A stretch of 64,000 nt of DNA from Roseithermus sacchariphilus (GTDB lineage Bacteria; Bacteroidota; Rhodothermia; Rhodothermales; MEBIC09517): positions 1,836,501-1,900,500 of the forward strand of contig CP030158.1 of assembly GCA_003285105.1 (NCBI GenBank), in the 5' to 3' direction. The notes beneath the pieces are model-generated. The model had not been told where the DNA came from and did not search any database. It saw only the letters and a program-made list of their open reading frames with translations. A program made the translations under genes and the position numbers. Shown here in pieces: positions 30,677-38,017 of the stretch. Position 1 is the stretch's first letter; each line of letters opens with the position of its first letter.

Positions 30677-31240
30677 ATGCAGCGTGTGCTCCGCATGGCC
30701 GACGGCATCGACCGGGTCAGCGAATGGCTCGGCCGGGCGATGACGTGGCTAACCCTCGCCATGGTGCTCGTGGGGGCGTACAACGCCGTCGTGCGGTACC
30801 TGGACCGCTACACGGGCCTGGGGCTCAGCTCGAACTTCTACATCGAGTTGCAGTGGTACCTGTTCAGCCTCGTCTTTCTGCTGGGGGCGTCCTACACCCT
30901 GCGGCACGACGCGCACGTGCGGGTGGATGTGCTCTATGGCCGGCTCTCGCGCCGGGGGCAGGCCTGGGTCAACGTGCTGGGCACGGTGCTGATGTTGATG
31001 CCGTTCTGCGGGCTGGTGCTGTGGACCTCCGGCGAGGCGCTGGTCCGGGGCGTGTGGGCGGTCGATGAGATGTCGCCCGATCCCGGCGGGTTGCCGCGCT
31101 TCCCGATCCGCCTCGTCATCCCGCTGGCCTTCGTGCTGCTGCTGTTGCAGGGCGTGGCGTTCCTGCTGCGGGAGCTGGCCGTGCTGCTTCGCCCACCGGC
31201 GCCGCCTGCACCGCCCCCGCCGCCTGCGGCCACTCCGTAA
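30677..31240 (+). CDS. dctQ: TRAP transporter small permease (DctQ-like)
   Basis: Inner-membrane protein of 187 residues with four hydrophobic segments and the DctQ-typical segment FYIELQWYLFSLVFLLGASYTLRHDAHVRVDVLY (about residues 53-88, given here only to locate it by its ends F-Y-I and V-L-Y). A proline-rich tail closes the protein. It partners with the large permease that starts 13 nt after its stop. TRAP transporters import organic acids by sodium symport with a periplasmic binding protein; the likely DctP is at 41327-42433 on the other strand. Confidence 0.87.
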   Translation: MQRVLRMADGIDRVSEWLGRAMTWLTLAMVLVGAYNAVVRYLDRYTGLGLSSNFYIELQWYLFSLVFLLGASYTLRHDAHVRVDVLYGRLSRRGQAWVNVLGTVLMLMPFCGLVLWTSGEALVRGVWAVDEMSPDPGGLPRFPIRLVIPLAFVLLLLQGVAFLLRELAVLLRPPAPPAPPPPPAATP

Positions 31241-31253
31241 CCCCGATGTGCCG

Positions 31254-32588
31254 ATGGCTGGCGACTGGCTCGGTCCGTTGATGTTTCTCGTGGCGCTGCT
31301 GCTGATCTTCAGCGGCTTCCCGGTGGCCTTTGCGCTGGGCGGGGTGGCGCTGTGCTTTGCCGTGGTCGGCGTGCAGGCTGGGTTCTTCGACTGGGCGCTG
31401 CTGCTGGCCATGCCGGATCGGATCTTCGACGTGATGTCGAACACGATCCTGCTGGCCGTGCCGTACTTCATCTTCATGGGGACGGTCCTGGAGAAGAGCC
31501 GCCTGGCGGAGGATCTGCTGCAGACGATCGGGATGCTCTTCGGAGCCGTGCGGGGCGGGCTGGCCATCGCCGTCGTGTTCGTCGGAGCGCTGCTGGCGGC
31601 GGCGACGGGGGTCGTGGGGGCCTCGGTGGTGGCGATGGGGATGATCTCGCTGCCGGTGATGCTCCGCTACGGCTACTCGCACACGCTGGCGGCGGGGGTG
31701 ATCTCGGCATCGGGGACGCTCGGGCAGATCATCCCGCCGAGCATCGTGCTGATCGTCCTGGCCGATCAGCTCAGCGTGGCCGGGCGGGTGCCGGTGGGCG
31801 ACCTGTTTCTGGCCTCGGTCGTGCCGGGGTTGTTGCTGGCCGGGCTGTACGCGCTCTACGCGGGCGGGGTGGCGCTCCTCCGGCCGCAGGCCGCGCCGGC
31901 GCTGCCGAAGGCGGTGCGGGCGGTCGAGGCCGGGGTGCTCCTGCGCCGGGTGCTGCTCGTGATGCTGCCGCCGCTGGTGCTGATCCTGCTGGTGCTGGGC
32001 AGCATCTTCGCCGGGGTGGCCACGCCCACCGAAGCCGGGGCGCTCGGGGCCGTCGGGGCGCTGGTGCTGGCCGCCCTCAACCGCCGGCTGACGTGGAAGG
32101 CCCTGCGCGAGACGATGGTCGAGACGCTCAAGCTGACGTCGATGGTGATGCTGCTGCTGGTCGGGGCCCGGGCCTTCTCGCTCGTCTTCATCGGCCTCAA
32201 CGGCGACCTCTGGCTCGAACACGTGCTGACGAACCTGCCCGGCGGGGTCATCGGCCTGCTGATCGTGGCGAACCTCGTCATCTTCGTGCTCGGCTTCTTC
32301 ATCGACTTCTTCGAGATCGCCTTCATCATCGTCCCGCTCATCGCGCCGGCGGCGGCGCTGCTGGGCATCGACCTGGTCTGGTTCGGGGTGATGATCGCCA
32401 TGAACCTCCAGACGTCGTTCCTGACGCCGCCCTTCGGCTTCGCGCTCTTTTACCTGCGGGGCGTCGCGCCGCCGGAGGTGACGACGGCCGAGATCTACCG
32501 CGGCGCGGTGCCGTTCATCGTCATCCAGGCCATCGGCCTGCTGCTGGTGATCCTCTTCCCTGAAACCGTTACCTGGCTCATGGATTGA
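31254..32588 (+). CDS. dctM: TRAP transporter large permease (DctM-like)
   Basis: Inner-membrane permease of 444 residues with about twelve hydrophobic segments. It has the DctM hallmarks GASVVAMGMISLPVMLRYGY and SGTLGQIIPPSIVLIVLAD in the first half and NLQTSFLTPPFGFALFYLRG near the C-terminus. It is the ion-coupled translocation subunit that works with DctQ and a DctP protein. The ATG at 31254 follows the dctQ stop by 13 nt. The sequence style (long first loops, ending ETVTWLMD) is like the 2-oxoacid/monocarboxylate TRAP branch, which agrees with the DctP type seen downstream. Confidence 0.9.
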   Translation: MAGDWLGPLMFLVALLLIFSGFPVAFALGGVALCFAVVGVQAGFFDWALLLAMPDRIFDVMSNTILLAVPYFIFMGTVLEKSRLAEDLLQTIGMLFGAVRGGLAIAVVFVGALLAAATGVVGASVVAMGMISLPVMLRYGYSHTLAAGVISASGTLGQIIPPSIVLIVLADQLSVAGRVPVGDLFLASVVPGLLLAGLYALYAGGVALLRPQAAPALPKAVRAVEAGVLLRRVLLVMLPPLVLILLVLGSIFAGVATPTEAGALGAVGALVLAALNRRLTWKALRETMVETLKLTSMVMLLLVGARAFSLVFIGLNGDLWLEHVLTNLPGGVIGLLIVANLVIFVLGFFIDFFEIAFIIVPLIAPAAALLGIDLVWFGVMIAMNLQTSFLTPPFGFALFYLRGVAPPEVTTAEIYRGAVPFIVIQAIGLLLVILFPETVTWLMD

Positions 32589-32637
32589 CGGGGGACGCCG
32601 CTCCATCCGTTTGTCCATCCGCTGGCTCGTTTTCGTC

Positions 32638-33369
32638 ATGCTCCATCGCACGTTGTCCCTTCGTTCGTGGCTCGCCCGGATGCGGCCGGGCCGGATGTCG
32701 GCGCCGCGGCGGCGGGCCGGCCTCGTCGGGCTGGCCGGCCTCGTGGGGCTGGTCGGCCTGGTGGGCCTCGGCGGTTGCCAGCAGGCGTATTACCGGACGA
32801 TGGAGGTCTTCGGCAAGGAGAAGCGGGATCTGCTGATCGACGAGGTGGAGGACACGCGCGACAGCCAGGACGCCGCCCGCGAGGAGTTTGCCGATGCGCT
32901 GGAGGCGTTCAGCGCGCTGACGGACTTCGAGGGGGGCGACCTGGAGGCGCTCTACGAGCGGCTCAGCGAGCGTTTCGAGCGCAGCCGGGACCGGGCCGAG
33001 GACGTCCGGGATCACATCCGCGAGGTGGACCGTGTGGCGCAGGATCTGTTCGCGGAGTGGGAGGCGGAGCTGGGGCTCTACACGAATCAGGACCTGCGAC
33101 GGCGCAGCGAGCAGCAGCTGCGCGAGACGCGGGCTCAGTACGACCGGCTCATCGCCGCCATGCGCCAGGTGGAGGCGTCGATGGAGCCGGTGCTGGCGAC
33201 GTTCCAGGACCAGGTGCTTTTCCTCAAGCACAACCTCAACGCCCGCGCCATCGCCTCGCTGGAGGACGACCTGCCGGCGCTGGAGACGAACGTGCGGCAG
33301 CTCATCGCCCGGATGGAGGCGTCCATCGAGGAGGCCGAGCGCTTCATCGATCGGCTCCAGGGCGGTTGA
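32638..33369 (+). CDS. DUF2959 family lipoprotein
   Basis: Predicted lipoprotein of 243 residues. The signal peptide ends in a lipobox LGGC with Cys47; its hydrophobic core is an unusual run of GLVGLAGLVGLVGLVGLGG repeats. The mature part opens with YYRTMEVFGKEKRDLLIDEVEDTRDSQ (conserved in DUF2959 proteins; only its start and end matter here) and is mostly coiled coil, ending in FLKHNLNARAIASLEDDLPAL. Function unknown. The start could also be at internal methionines 15 or 20. Its 3' end overlaps the convergent kinase gene by 26 nt. Confidence 0.82.
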   Translation: MLHRTLSLRSWLARMRPGRMSAPRRRAGLVGLAGLVGLVGLVGLGGCQQAYYRTMEVFGKEKRDLLIDEVEDTRDSQDAAREEFADALEAFSALTDFEGGDLEALYERLSERFERSRDRAEDVRDHIREVDRVAQDLFAEWEAELGLYTNQDLRRRSEQQLRETRAQYDRLIAAMRQVEASMEPVLATFQDQVLFLKHNLNARAIASLEDDLPALETNVRQLIARMEASIEEAERFIDRLQGG

Positions 33370-35779
33370 GGGCGTCGAGGCGGCGGCGGGTGATGGTCTG
33401 CAGGAAGCGGATGTGGGTGTTGGCGGTGTCGGCGCGGTGGAGGTCGTCCAGGATGGTGAGGGCGGCGTCGTAGGCGGCCCGGGCGGCGGCGGGCCGGCCG
33501 AGGTTGGGTTCGAAGGGAGAGCCGAGCACGTCGCCCCGGTGCAGGTGGCTCACGGCGACGGTCTGCCGGGCGTTGGCATTGTCCGGGTCGGCGCGGAGGA
33601 GGCGTTCATAGACGGCATGCGCGGCGTCGTAGGCGAGCCGGGCCTCGGCCAGGCGGCCCGCGCGGCGGTGCATGGTGCCGATCTTCTCGCGGGCGACGGC
33701 AAGGTCCCGCTGCCCGTCGAGGTGGCCCGGATACCGTGCGGCGAAGGCCTGGCGGAGCTGGAGGGAGCGGGTGTAGGCCGCGAGGGCCAGCGAGTCTGCC
33801 TGTTGCGTCTGGTAGATGGTGCCGAGGCGTTCGTAGACGAGCCCGTGCAGGCGTTCGGCGCGGGGGAGGTCCGGGTGGGCGGCGTGGAGGCGTTCCAGCA
33901 GGGCGGCGGCTTCGCGGTAGGCGGCCTGTGCGGCCTCCGGGTCGTTGCGGTTGGGGAAGTTCTCGTTGCCCTCGAGGTCGCCCAGTTTGATGAGGCTGAC
34001 GGCGTAGTCGATCCGGGCGTCGGCGGCGTCCGGGTGGGCGTGTGCGAGCCGGCGGAAGCCGTCGGTGGCCTGCCGGCGATAGAGGGCGGCGCTGTCGAGC
34101 CGTCCGAGGAAGGCCTGCACGTCCGCCAGGCCTTCGGCGGCGGCGGCGTGGGCCTGGAGGGCGGCGCGGTCCGGGGCGCCGAGGGTCCGGGCGGCGTTGG
34201 CCAGGGTCCGGGCGCGGTGGTAGCTGGTCAGGGCGCCGCCCGTGTCGCCCAGGTTGTTCATGACCGGGTTGCCCTGGATGTCGCCCACCTTGCGGTAGGC
34301 GGCAGCCAGTTCGAGGAGCAGCGCCGGGTCGTTGCCCGGTTCGGCGGCCAGGCGGTCCAGGTAGGTGAGGGCCTGGCGGACGACCTGCTCGCGGGCGGCG
34401 GTGGTGCCGGGCAGGTCGGCCAGGACGCGGTCCAGGTCGAAGAGCATGGTGCCGGCCAGGGCGCGCACGTCGGCGAAGCGGCGTTCGGCGCGCTGGCGCT
34501 CGGCCTCGGCGATGCGGGCCTGGCGTGCCGTGGCGACGATGCCGCCGACGAGGGTCAGCCCGACGAGCAGGGCGGCGGCCACGGCGGTGCGGTGCCGCCG
34601 GGCGAACATCCACAGGCGGTAGGGCAGGGTGGCCGGCCGGGCCGTCACCGGCAGGCCGGCGCGGTAGCGTGCCAGGTCGTCGGCCAGGGCCTCGGCACTT
34701 GCGTAGCGGTGGGCGGGCTCCTTGCGCAGGGCTTTCAGGCAGATCGTGTCCAGGTCGCCGGCCAGGCGGCGTCGCCGTCCGGGCATCGCCGGGCGGGGGG
34801 CGGTCTGCCGCCACACCGTCGAGGGCCGGGCCGGCTCCGTCAGACAGATGACACGCTCCGTCTCGCTCGGCGTGAGCCCCCGCACCTCGTAGGGCCGCCG
34901 GCCGGTGAGCAGTTCGTAGAGGATGACGCCGAGGCTGTAGACGTCGCTCACGGTGGAGACGGGCGCCCCGCGGATCTGCTCGGGACTGGCATAGGCGGGC
35001 GTGAGCGGCTGGAGGCCCGTCCGCGTCCCGCCCATCGCCTCGGCCTCGTCGTCCATCAGCCGGGCGATGCCGAAGTCGAGCAGCTTCACCGTTGCCCGTG
35101 CCGGATCCGATCCCGGATGTGCGGTGACGAGGATGTTCGAGGGCTTCAGGTCCCGGTGGATGACGAGGTTCTGGTGGGCATAGTGGACGGCCCGGCAGGC
35201 GGTGATGAACAGGTCGAGGCGGGCGTCGAGGTCGAGGGCGGGGGCGGCGTCGGTCAGCGGCCGGCCGTCGACGTACTCCATGACCAGGTACGGCGTGCCG
35301 TCCTCGGTGAGGCCGCCGTCGTAGAGGCGAGCGATGTGGGGGTGGTTGAGCCGGGCGAGGATCTGCCGCTCGGTGTGGAAGCGCCGATGCAGTTCGTCCG
35401 AGAGGGGGCCGGTGCGCACGAGCTTGAGGGCGACCCGCTGGTCGAAGGCGCCGTCGGCGCGTTCGGCGAGGTAGACGGTGCCCATCCCGCCCTGCCCGAG
35501 CACCCGGATGAGGCGATAGGCGCCGATGCGCCGGCCGAGGCGGTGTGCGGCGGGAGGATCCTCCAGCCGGTCCGGGTCGAGGGGCGGGAGCGCGTCGGCG
35601 GCGGTCAGGAACGCCTCGGCCTCCACGGCGGCATCGGCGGCGAGCAGGGCCTCGACCTCGGCGCGCAGGGCGGCGTCCCCGGCGCAGGCGGCGTCCAGGA
35701 ACGCCGGCCGTGCCGCCTCGTCGAGGTCGACGGCCTGTTCGAAGAGGGCTTTGATCCGGGTCCAGCGGGAGCGCGTCAT
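33344..35779 (-). CDS. Membrane Ser/Thr protein kinase with TPR-like repeats
   Basis: Hanks-type kinase of 811 residues. The kinase domain (about residues 88-375) has the glycine loop LGQGGMGTVY, lysine K119 in VALKL, the catalytic loop HRDLKPSN at 208-215 and DFG at 235-237, so it should be active. A single transmembrane helix lies at about 399-416. The rest (420-811) is a predicted extracytoplasmic or periplasmic array of TPR-like helical repeats. It begins 27 nt after an ECF sigma factor gene and is probably co-transcribed with it, as is common for such kinase-sigma pairs in Rhodothermota, Acidobacteria and Planctomycetes. Confidence 0.92.
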   Translation of the reverse strand: MTRSRWTRIKALFEQAVDLDEAARPAFLDAACAGDAALRAEVEALLAADAAVEAEAFLTAADALPPLDPDRLEDPPAAHRLGRRIGAYRLIRVLGQGGMGTVYLAERADGAFDQRVALKLVRTGPLSDELHRRFHTERQILARLNHPHIARLYDGGLTEDGTPYLVMEYVDGRPLTDAAPALDLDARLDLFITACRAVHYAHQNLVIHRDLKPSNILVTAHPGSDPARATVKLLDFGIARLMDDEAEAMGGTRTGLQPLTPAYASPEQIRGAPVSTVSDVYSLGVILYELLTGRRPYEVRGLTPSETERVICLTEPARPSTVWRQTAPRPAMPGRRRRLAGDLDTICLKALRKEPAHRYASAEALADDLARYRAGLPVTARPATLPYRLWMFARRHRTAVAAALLVGLTLVGGIVATARQARIAEAERQRAERRFADVRALAGTMLFDLDRVLADLPGTTAAREQVVRQALTYLDRLAAEPGNDPALLLELAAAYRKVGDIQGNPVMNNLGDTGGALTSYHRARTLANAARTLGAPDRAALQAHAAAAEGLADVQAFLGRLDSAALYRRQATDGFRRLAHAHPDAADARIDYAVSLIKLGDLEGNENFPNRNDPEAAQAAYREAAALLERLHAAHPDLPRAERLHGLVYERLGTIYQTQQADSLALAAYTRSLQLRQAFAARYPGHLDGQRDLAVAREKIGTMHRRAGRLAEARLAYDAAHAVYERLLRADPDNANARQTVAVSHLHRGDVLGSPFEPNLGRPAAARAAYDAALTILDDLHRADTANTHIRFLQTITRRRLDALNRPGADR

Positions 35780-35806
35780 GGCAGGCGGAGGCCGTCGGGG
35801 TTCGAT

Positions 35807-36376
35807 TCAGGCCTCGCTCATGGCGCGATGCAGCCAGGCCCGGGCGGTGCGCCAGTCCCGCTTGACGGTGCGCACCGAGACGCCGAGCACGTCGGCGATC
35901 TCCTCGTAGGTCATCCCCCCGAAGTACCGGTAGGTGACCACCCGGCCCAGGCGCTCGTCCATCGCTTCGAGGCGCGCCAGGGCTTCGTCCAGCACGATCA
36001 CCGTGTCCAGGCGGTCGGGGGCGACGATCAGGTGGTCTTCCAGGGGCAGGGGAGCGAGGCCGCCGCCGCGCTTCAGGGCCCGGCGCTGCCGGGCGTATTG
36101 CAGCAGGATGCGGCGCATGGCCCGGGCGGCGATGGCGAGGAAGTGCGCCCGGTTCTGCCAGCGGGCCTGCCGCTGGTCGATCAGGTTGAGATACGCCTCG
36201 TGGACGAGAGCCGTCGTCGTGAGGGTGTGGTCGGCCCGCTCGTGGCGCAGGTGGTGCCGCGCCAGACGCCGCAGCTCGTCGTAGACCAGGGGCATCAGCC
36301 GGTCGAGCACCTCGCGGTGGCCGCCGCTCCAGTCGAGCAGCAGCCGCGTGACGTCAGGGTGGGGAGAGGCAGACAC
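35807..36376 (-). CDS. ECF-subfamily RNA polymerase sigma factor
   Basis: Sigma-70 family protein of 189 residues, starting with GTG at 36376. Region 2 is visible as MPLVYDELRRLARHHL to FLAIAARAMRRILLQYARQR. Region 4 follows as VVTYRYFGGMTYEEIADVLGVSVRTVKRDW, a helix-turn-helix ending in the Arg-Ala-rich C-terminus. This TTTALVHEAYLNL subgroup is usually encoded beside membrane protein kinases, exactly as here, with phosphorylation or kinase signalling replacing a classic anti-sigma. No anti-sigma factor gene is nearby. Confidence 0.9.
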   Translation of the reverse strand: MSASPHPDVTRLLLDWSGGHREVLDRLMPLVYDELRRLARHHLRHERADHTLTTTALVHEAYLNLIDQRQARWQNRAHFLAIAARAMRRILLQYARQRRALKRGGGLAPLPLEDHLIVAPDRLDTVIVLDEALARLEAMDERLGRVVTYRYFGGMTYEEIADVLGVSVRTVKRDWRTARAWLHRAMSEA

Positions 36377-36561
36377 CGGTGTGACGGGAAAAGGGCGACG
36401 GAAAAAGAGCGCGGCTGGAGGCCGTCGAGCAGAAGGACCCGATCAACGTAGGGCCTCGTCGGCGATCGTGCAAACCACCTCCGGCGCGTCCGAGGCGTGC
36501 GATGCGGCGTGGGTCGGGTTCGCCGCGGGGTGCGGGCGGGGCAGCCGGGCGGGGCGGCCGG

Positions 36562-37194
36562 TCAGCCGGCCAGGCGGAGCAGGGTGTCGGCATGGAGCCG
36601 GTGGCCGCCCTCGAAGCGGATCAGGTCGTAGGCCAGGCCGTGACGTTGGAGGCGGGCTTCCACCTCGGCCAGCCGGTCCGGGGGGATGTATTCGTCGTCG
36701 GTGCCGGCCACGATCGTCAGCGGCGGCAGGGCCGGGCCGTGGGCGTCCAGGTCGAGGTCGTGCGCGAGGTCGCCGGCCCAGCAGATGAGGCGGTCGAAGC
36801 GGCCCCGGCCGAGGGCGGCCCAGCGGCTGGCCGTGGTCGCGCCCTGCGAGAAGCCCAGCAGCGTCACCGTCGTCGTGGCGCGGTCCTGCTCGGCGAAGAT
36901 CCGGTCGTAGACGGCATCGAGGTAGCCGAGGTAGTCGTCGATCTCCGCCTGCCGCGCCTCCTTCGTCATCCATGAAGCCCCGACGCGGGTGTAGGGCTGG
37001 ATGTAGAAGCGCGACAGCGCCTCGGGGGCGACGAAGAGCCGGCTTCCGTCGTCGAGCGGCTGGAAGTGGCGGAGGAAGTAGGCGGCCAGCTGCCCGTAGC
37101 CGTGGAGCACGAACCACACCGACCGGGCGTTGCGCGACGGCCCGAGGGTGACGTAGCGAGCGGTGCGCTGGACGAGCAGGTGGTGTTCGGTCAT
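36562..37194 (-). CDS. Alpha/beta hydrolase (phospholipase/carboxylesterase-like)
   Basis: Serine hydrolase of 210 residues. The nucleophile elbow GFSQGAT holds the catalytic Ser. An oxyanion-region VLHGYGQLA is near residue 30, and the expected Asp (AGTDDEYIPPD) and His (FEGGHRLHADT) follow at sensible distances, so the triad is complete. The family includes small carboxylesterases and lysophospholipases; no signal peptide is seen. Its start overlaps the stop of the upstream DinB-like gene by 4 nt, so the two are co-translated. Confidence 0.83.
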   Translation of the reverse strand: MTEHHLLVQRTARYVTLGPSRNARSVWFVLHGYGQLAAYFLRHFQPLDDGSRLFVAPEALSRFYIQPYTRVGASWMTKEARQAEIDDYLGYLDAVYDRIFAEQDRATTTVTLLGFSQGATTASRWAALGRGRFDRLICWAGDLAHDLDLDAHGPALPPLTIVAGTDDEYIPPDRLAEVEARLQRHGLAYDLIRFEGGHRLHADTLLRLAG

Positions 37195-37748
37195 GGTGCG
37201 GGGGCGTCGCCGGCGGGGTGGCCGGCCTGGCTCAGGATGTCCCGGATGATGGCGTGATGATGTTCGCTGTGGATGCGGACCAGCCGCAGCCACTGGGGCG
37301 TGCTCAACATGCCGAGGAAGGGATGCGGGAGCCGGCCCTCGACGGCAGCGAGGGTGGGGAGGTAGGGGTCGAGGGCGGCCAGCCGCTCGCGGTTGCGCCG
37401 CAGCGCGTCCGTGACCTCGGCGCGGGTGGGATGCTCCGGCGGCCGGGCGCGGGGGGGTGCCTGCGCCCGGCCCCGCGCCATGCGCCCCAGACGCAGCACC
37501 ACCTGCCCGGCCGCGTTGGGGCCGGAGGCGTCGGGGTTGGGCGGCGTCTCGGCCGTGCAGAGCGTCTCGATGGCCTTGAGCATCATGCCGTTGGCGATGC
37601 CGAGGTGAATCAGGTGCTGGGCCGGCGACCAGGCCGAGACGACCGGGACCGTGGCGAAGAGCGCGGCGTCATCGGCCGCGGCCAGGCGGTCGGCGGCGTC
37701 GTAGAAGGCCAGCAGCCGCTGGAGGTCCCGGGAGGAATGGGTGCGCAT
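37191..37748 (-). CDS. DinB-like/DUF1569 four-helix protein
   Basis: Protein of 185 residues from the ATG at 37748. A histidine in the first helix (SPAQHLIHLGIANGMML) and the cluster SEHHHAIIRDIL near the C-terminus match the metal-binding histidines of the DinB/YfiT-like superfamily, whose members are often thiol-dependent transferases or of unknown function. It overlaps the downstream hydrolase gene by ATGA. The upstream extension of the frame to 37856 has no family match and is ignored. Confidence 0.7.
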   Translation of the reverse strand: MRTHSSRDLQRLLAFYDAADRLAAADDAALFATVPVVSAWSPAQHLIHLGIANGMMLKAIETLCTAETPPNPDASGPNAAGQVVLRLGRMARGRAQAPPRARPPEHPTRAEVTDALRRNRERLAALDPYLPTLAAVEGRLPHPFLGMLSTPQWLRLVRIHSEHHHAIIRDILSQAGHPAGDAPAP

Positions 37749-37949
37749 GGGACACACCGAAGGAGGGGAGCGGGGCGAGGCGAGTGTACGCCGGCGGGGC
37801 GGGTTTGTGTCCGGCCCTCCGCGGCTCCCCCGCCGGGCCGTCGCTCGCGAAAACATCGAGGCGGGATGGTTGGTATCCTCTTCCGACCTGCGGCCGTCCC
37901 GCGCGAAAGGGCTTGCTTCCGTGCCGTCCTGTGCGCAGGTTGTGGGTCG

Positions 37950-38012
37950 GCCCGCCCATCTTCCGGCTCTGCCCGCCCATCTTCCGGCTCTGCCCGCCCA
38001 TCTTCCGGCTCT
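37950..38012. repeat. Three perfect 21-nt tandem repeats upstream of the GWxTD gene
   Basis: The unit GCCCGCCCATCTTCCGGCTC+T is repeated three times without change (37950-37970, 37971-37991, 37992-38012). It ends 5 nt before the ATG of the GWxTD gene, in the place where the 5' untranslated region or promoter would be. Confidence 0.9.
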
Positions 38013-38017
38013 GCCCG

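Noticed and set aside
33032-36451. Very long plus-strand open frame (over 1100 codons) opposite the kinase and sigma-factor genes
   Set aside because: It is antisense to two clearly recognisable proteins, has no domain or signal peptide, and is explained by GC-rich third-codon bias.
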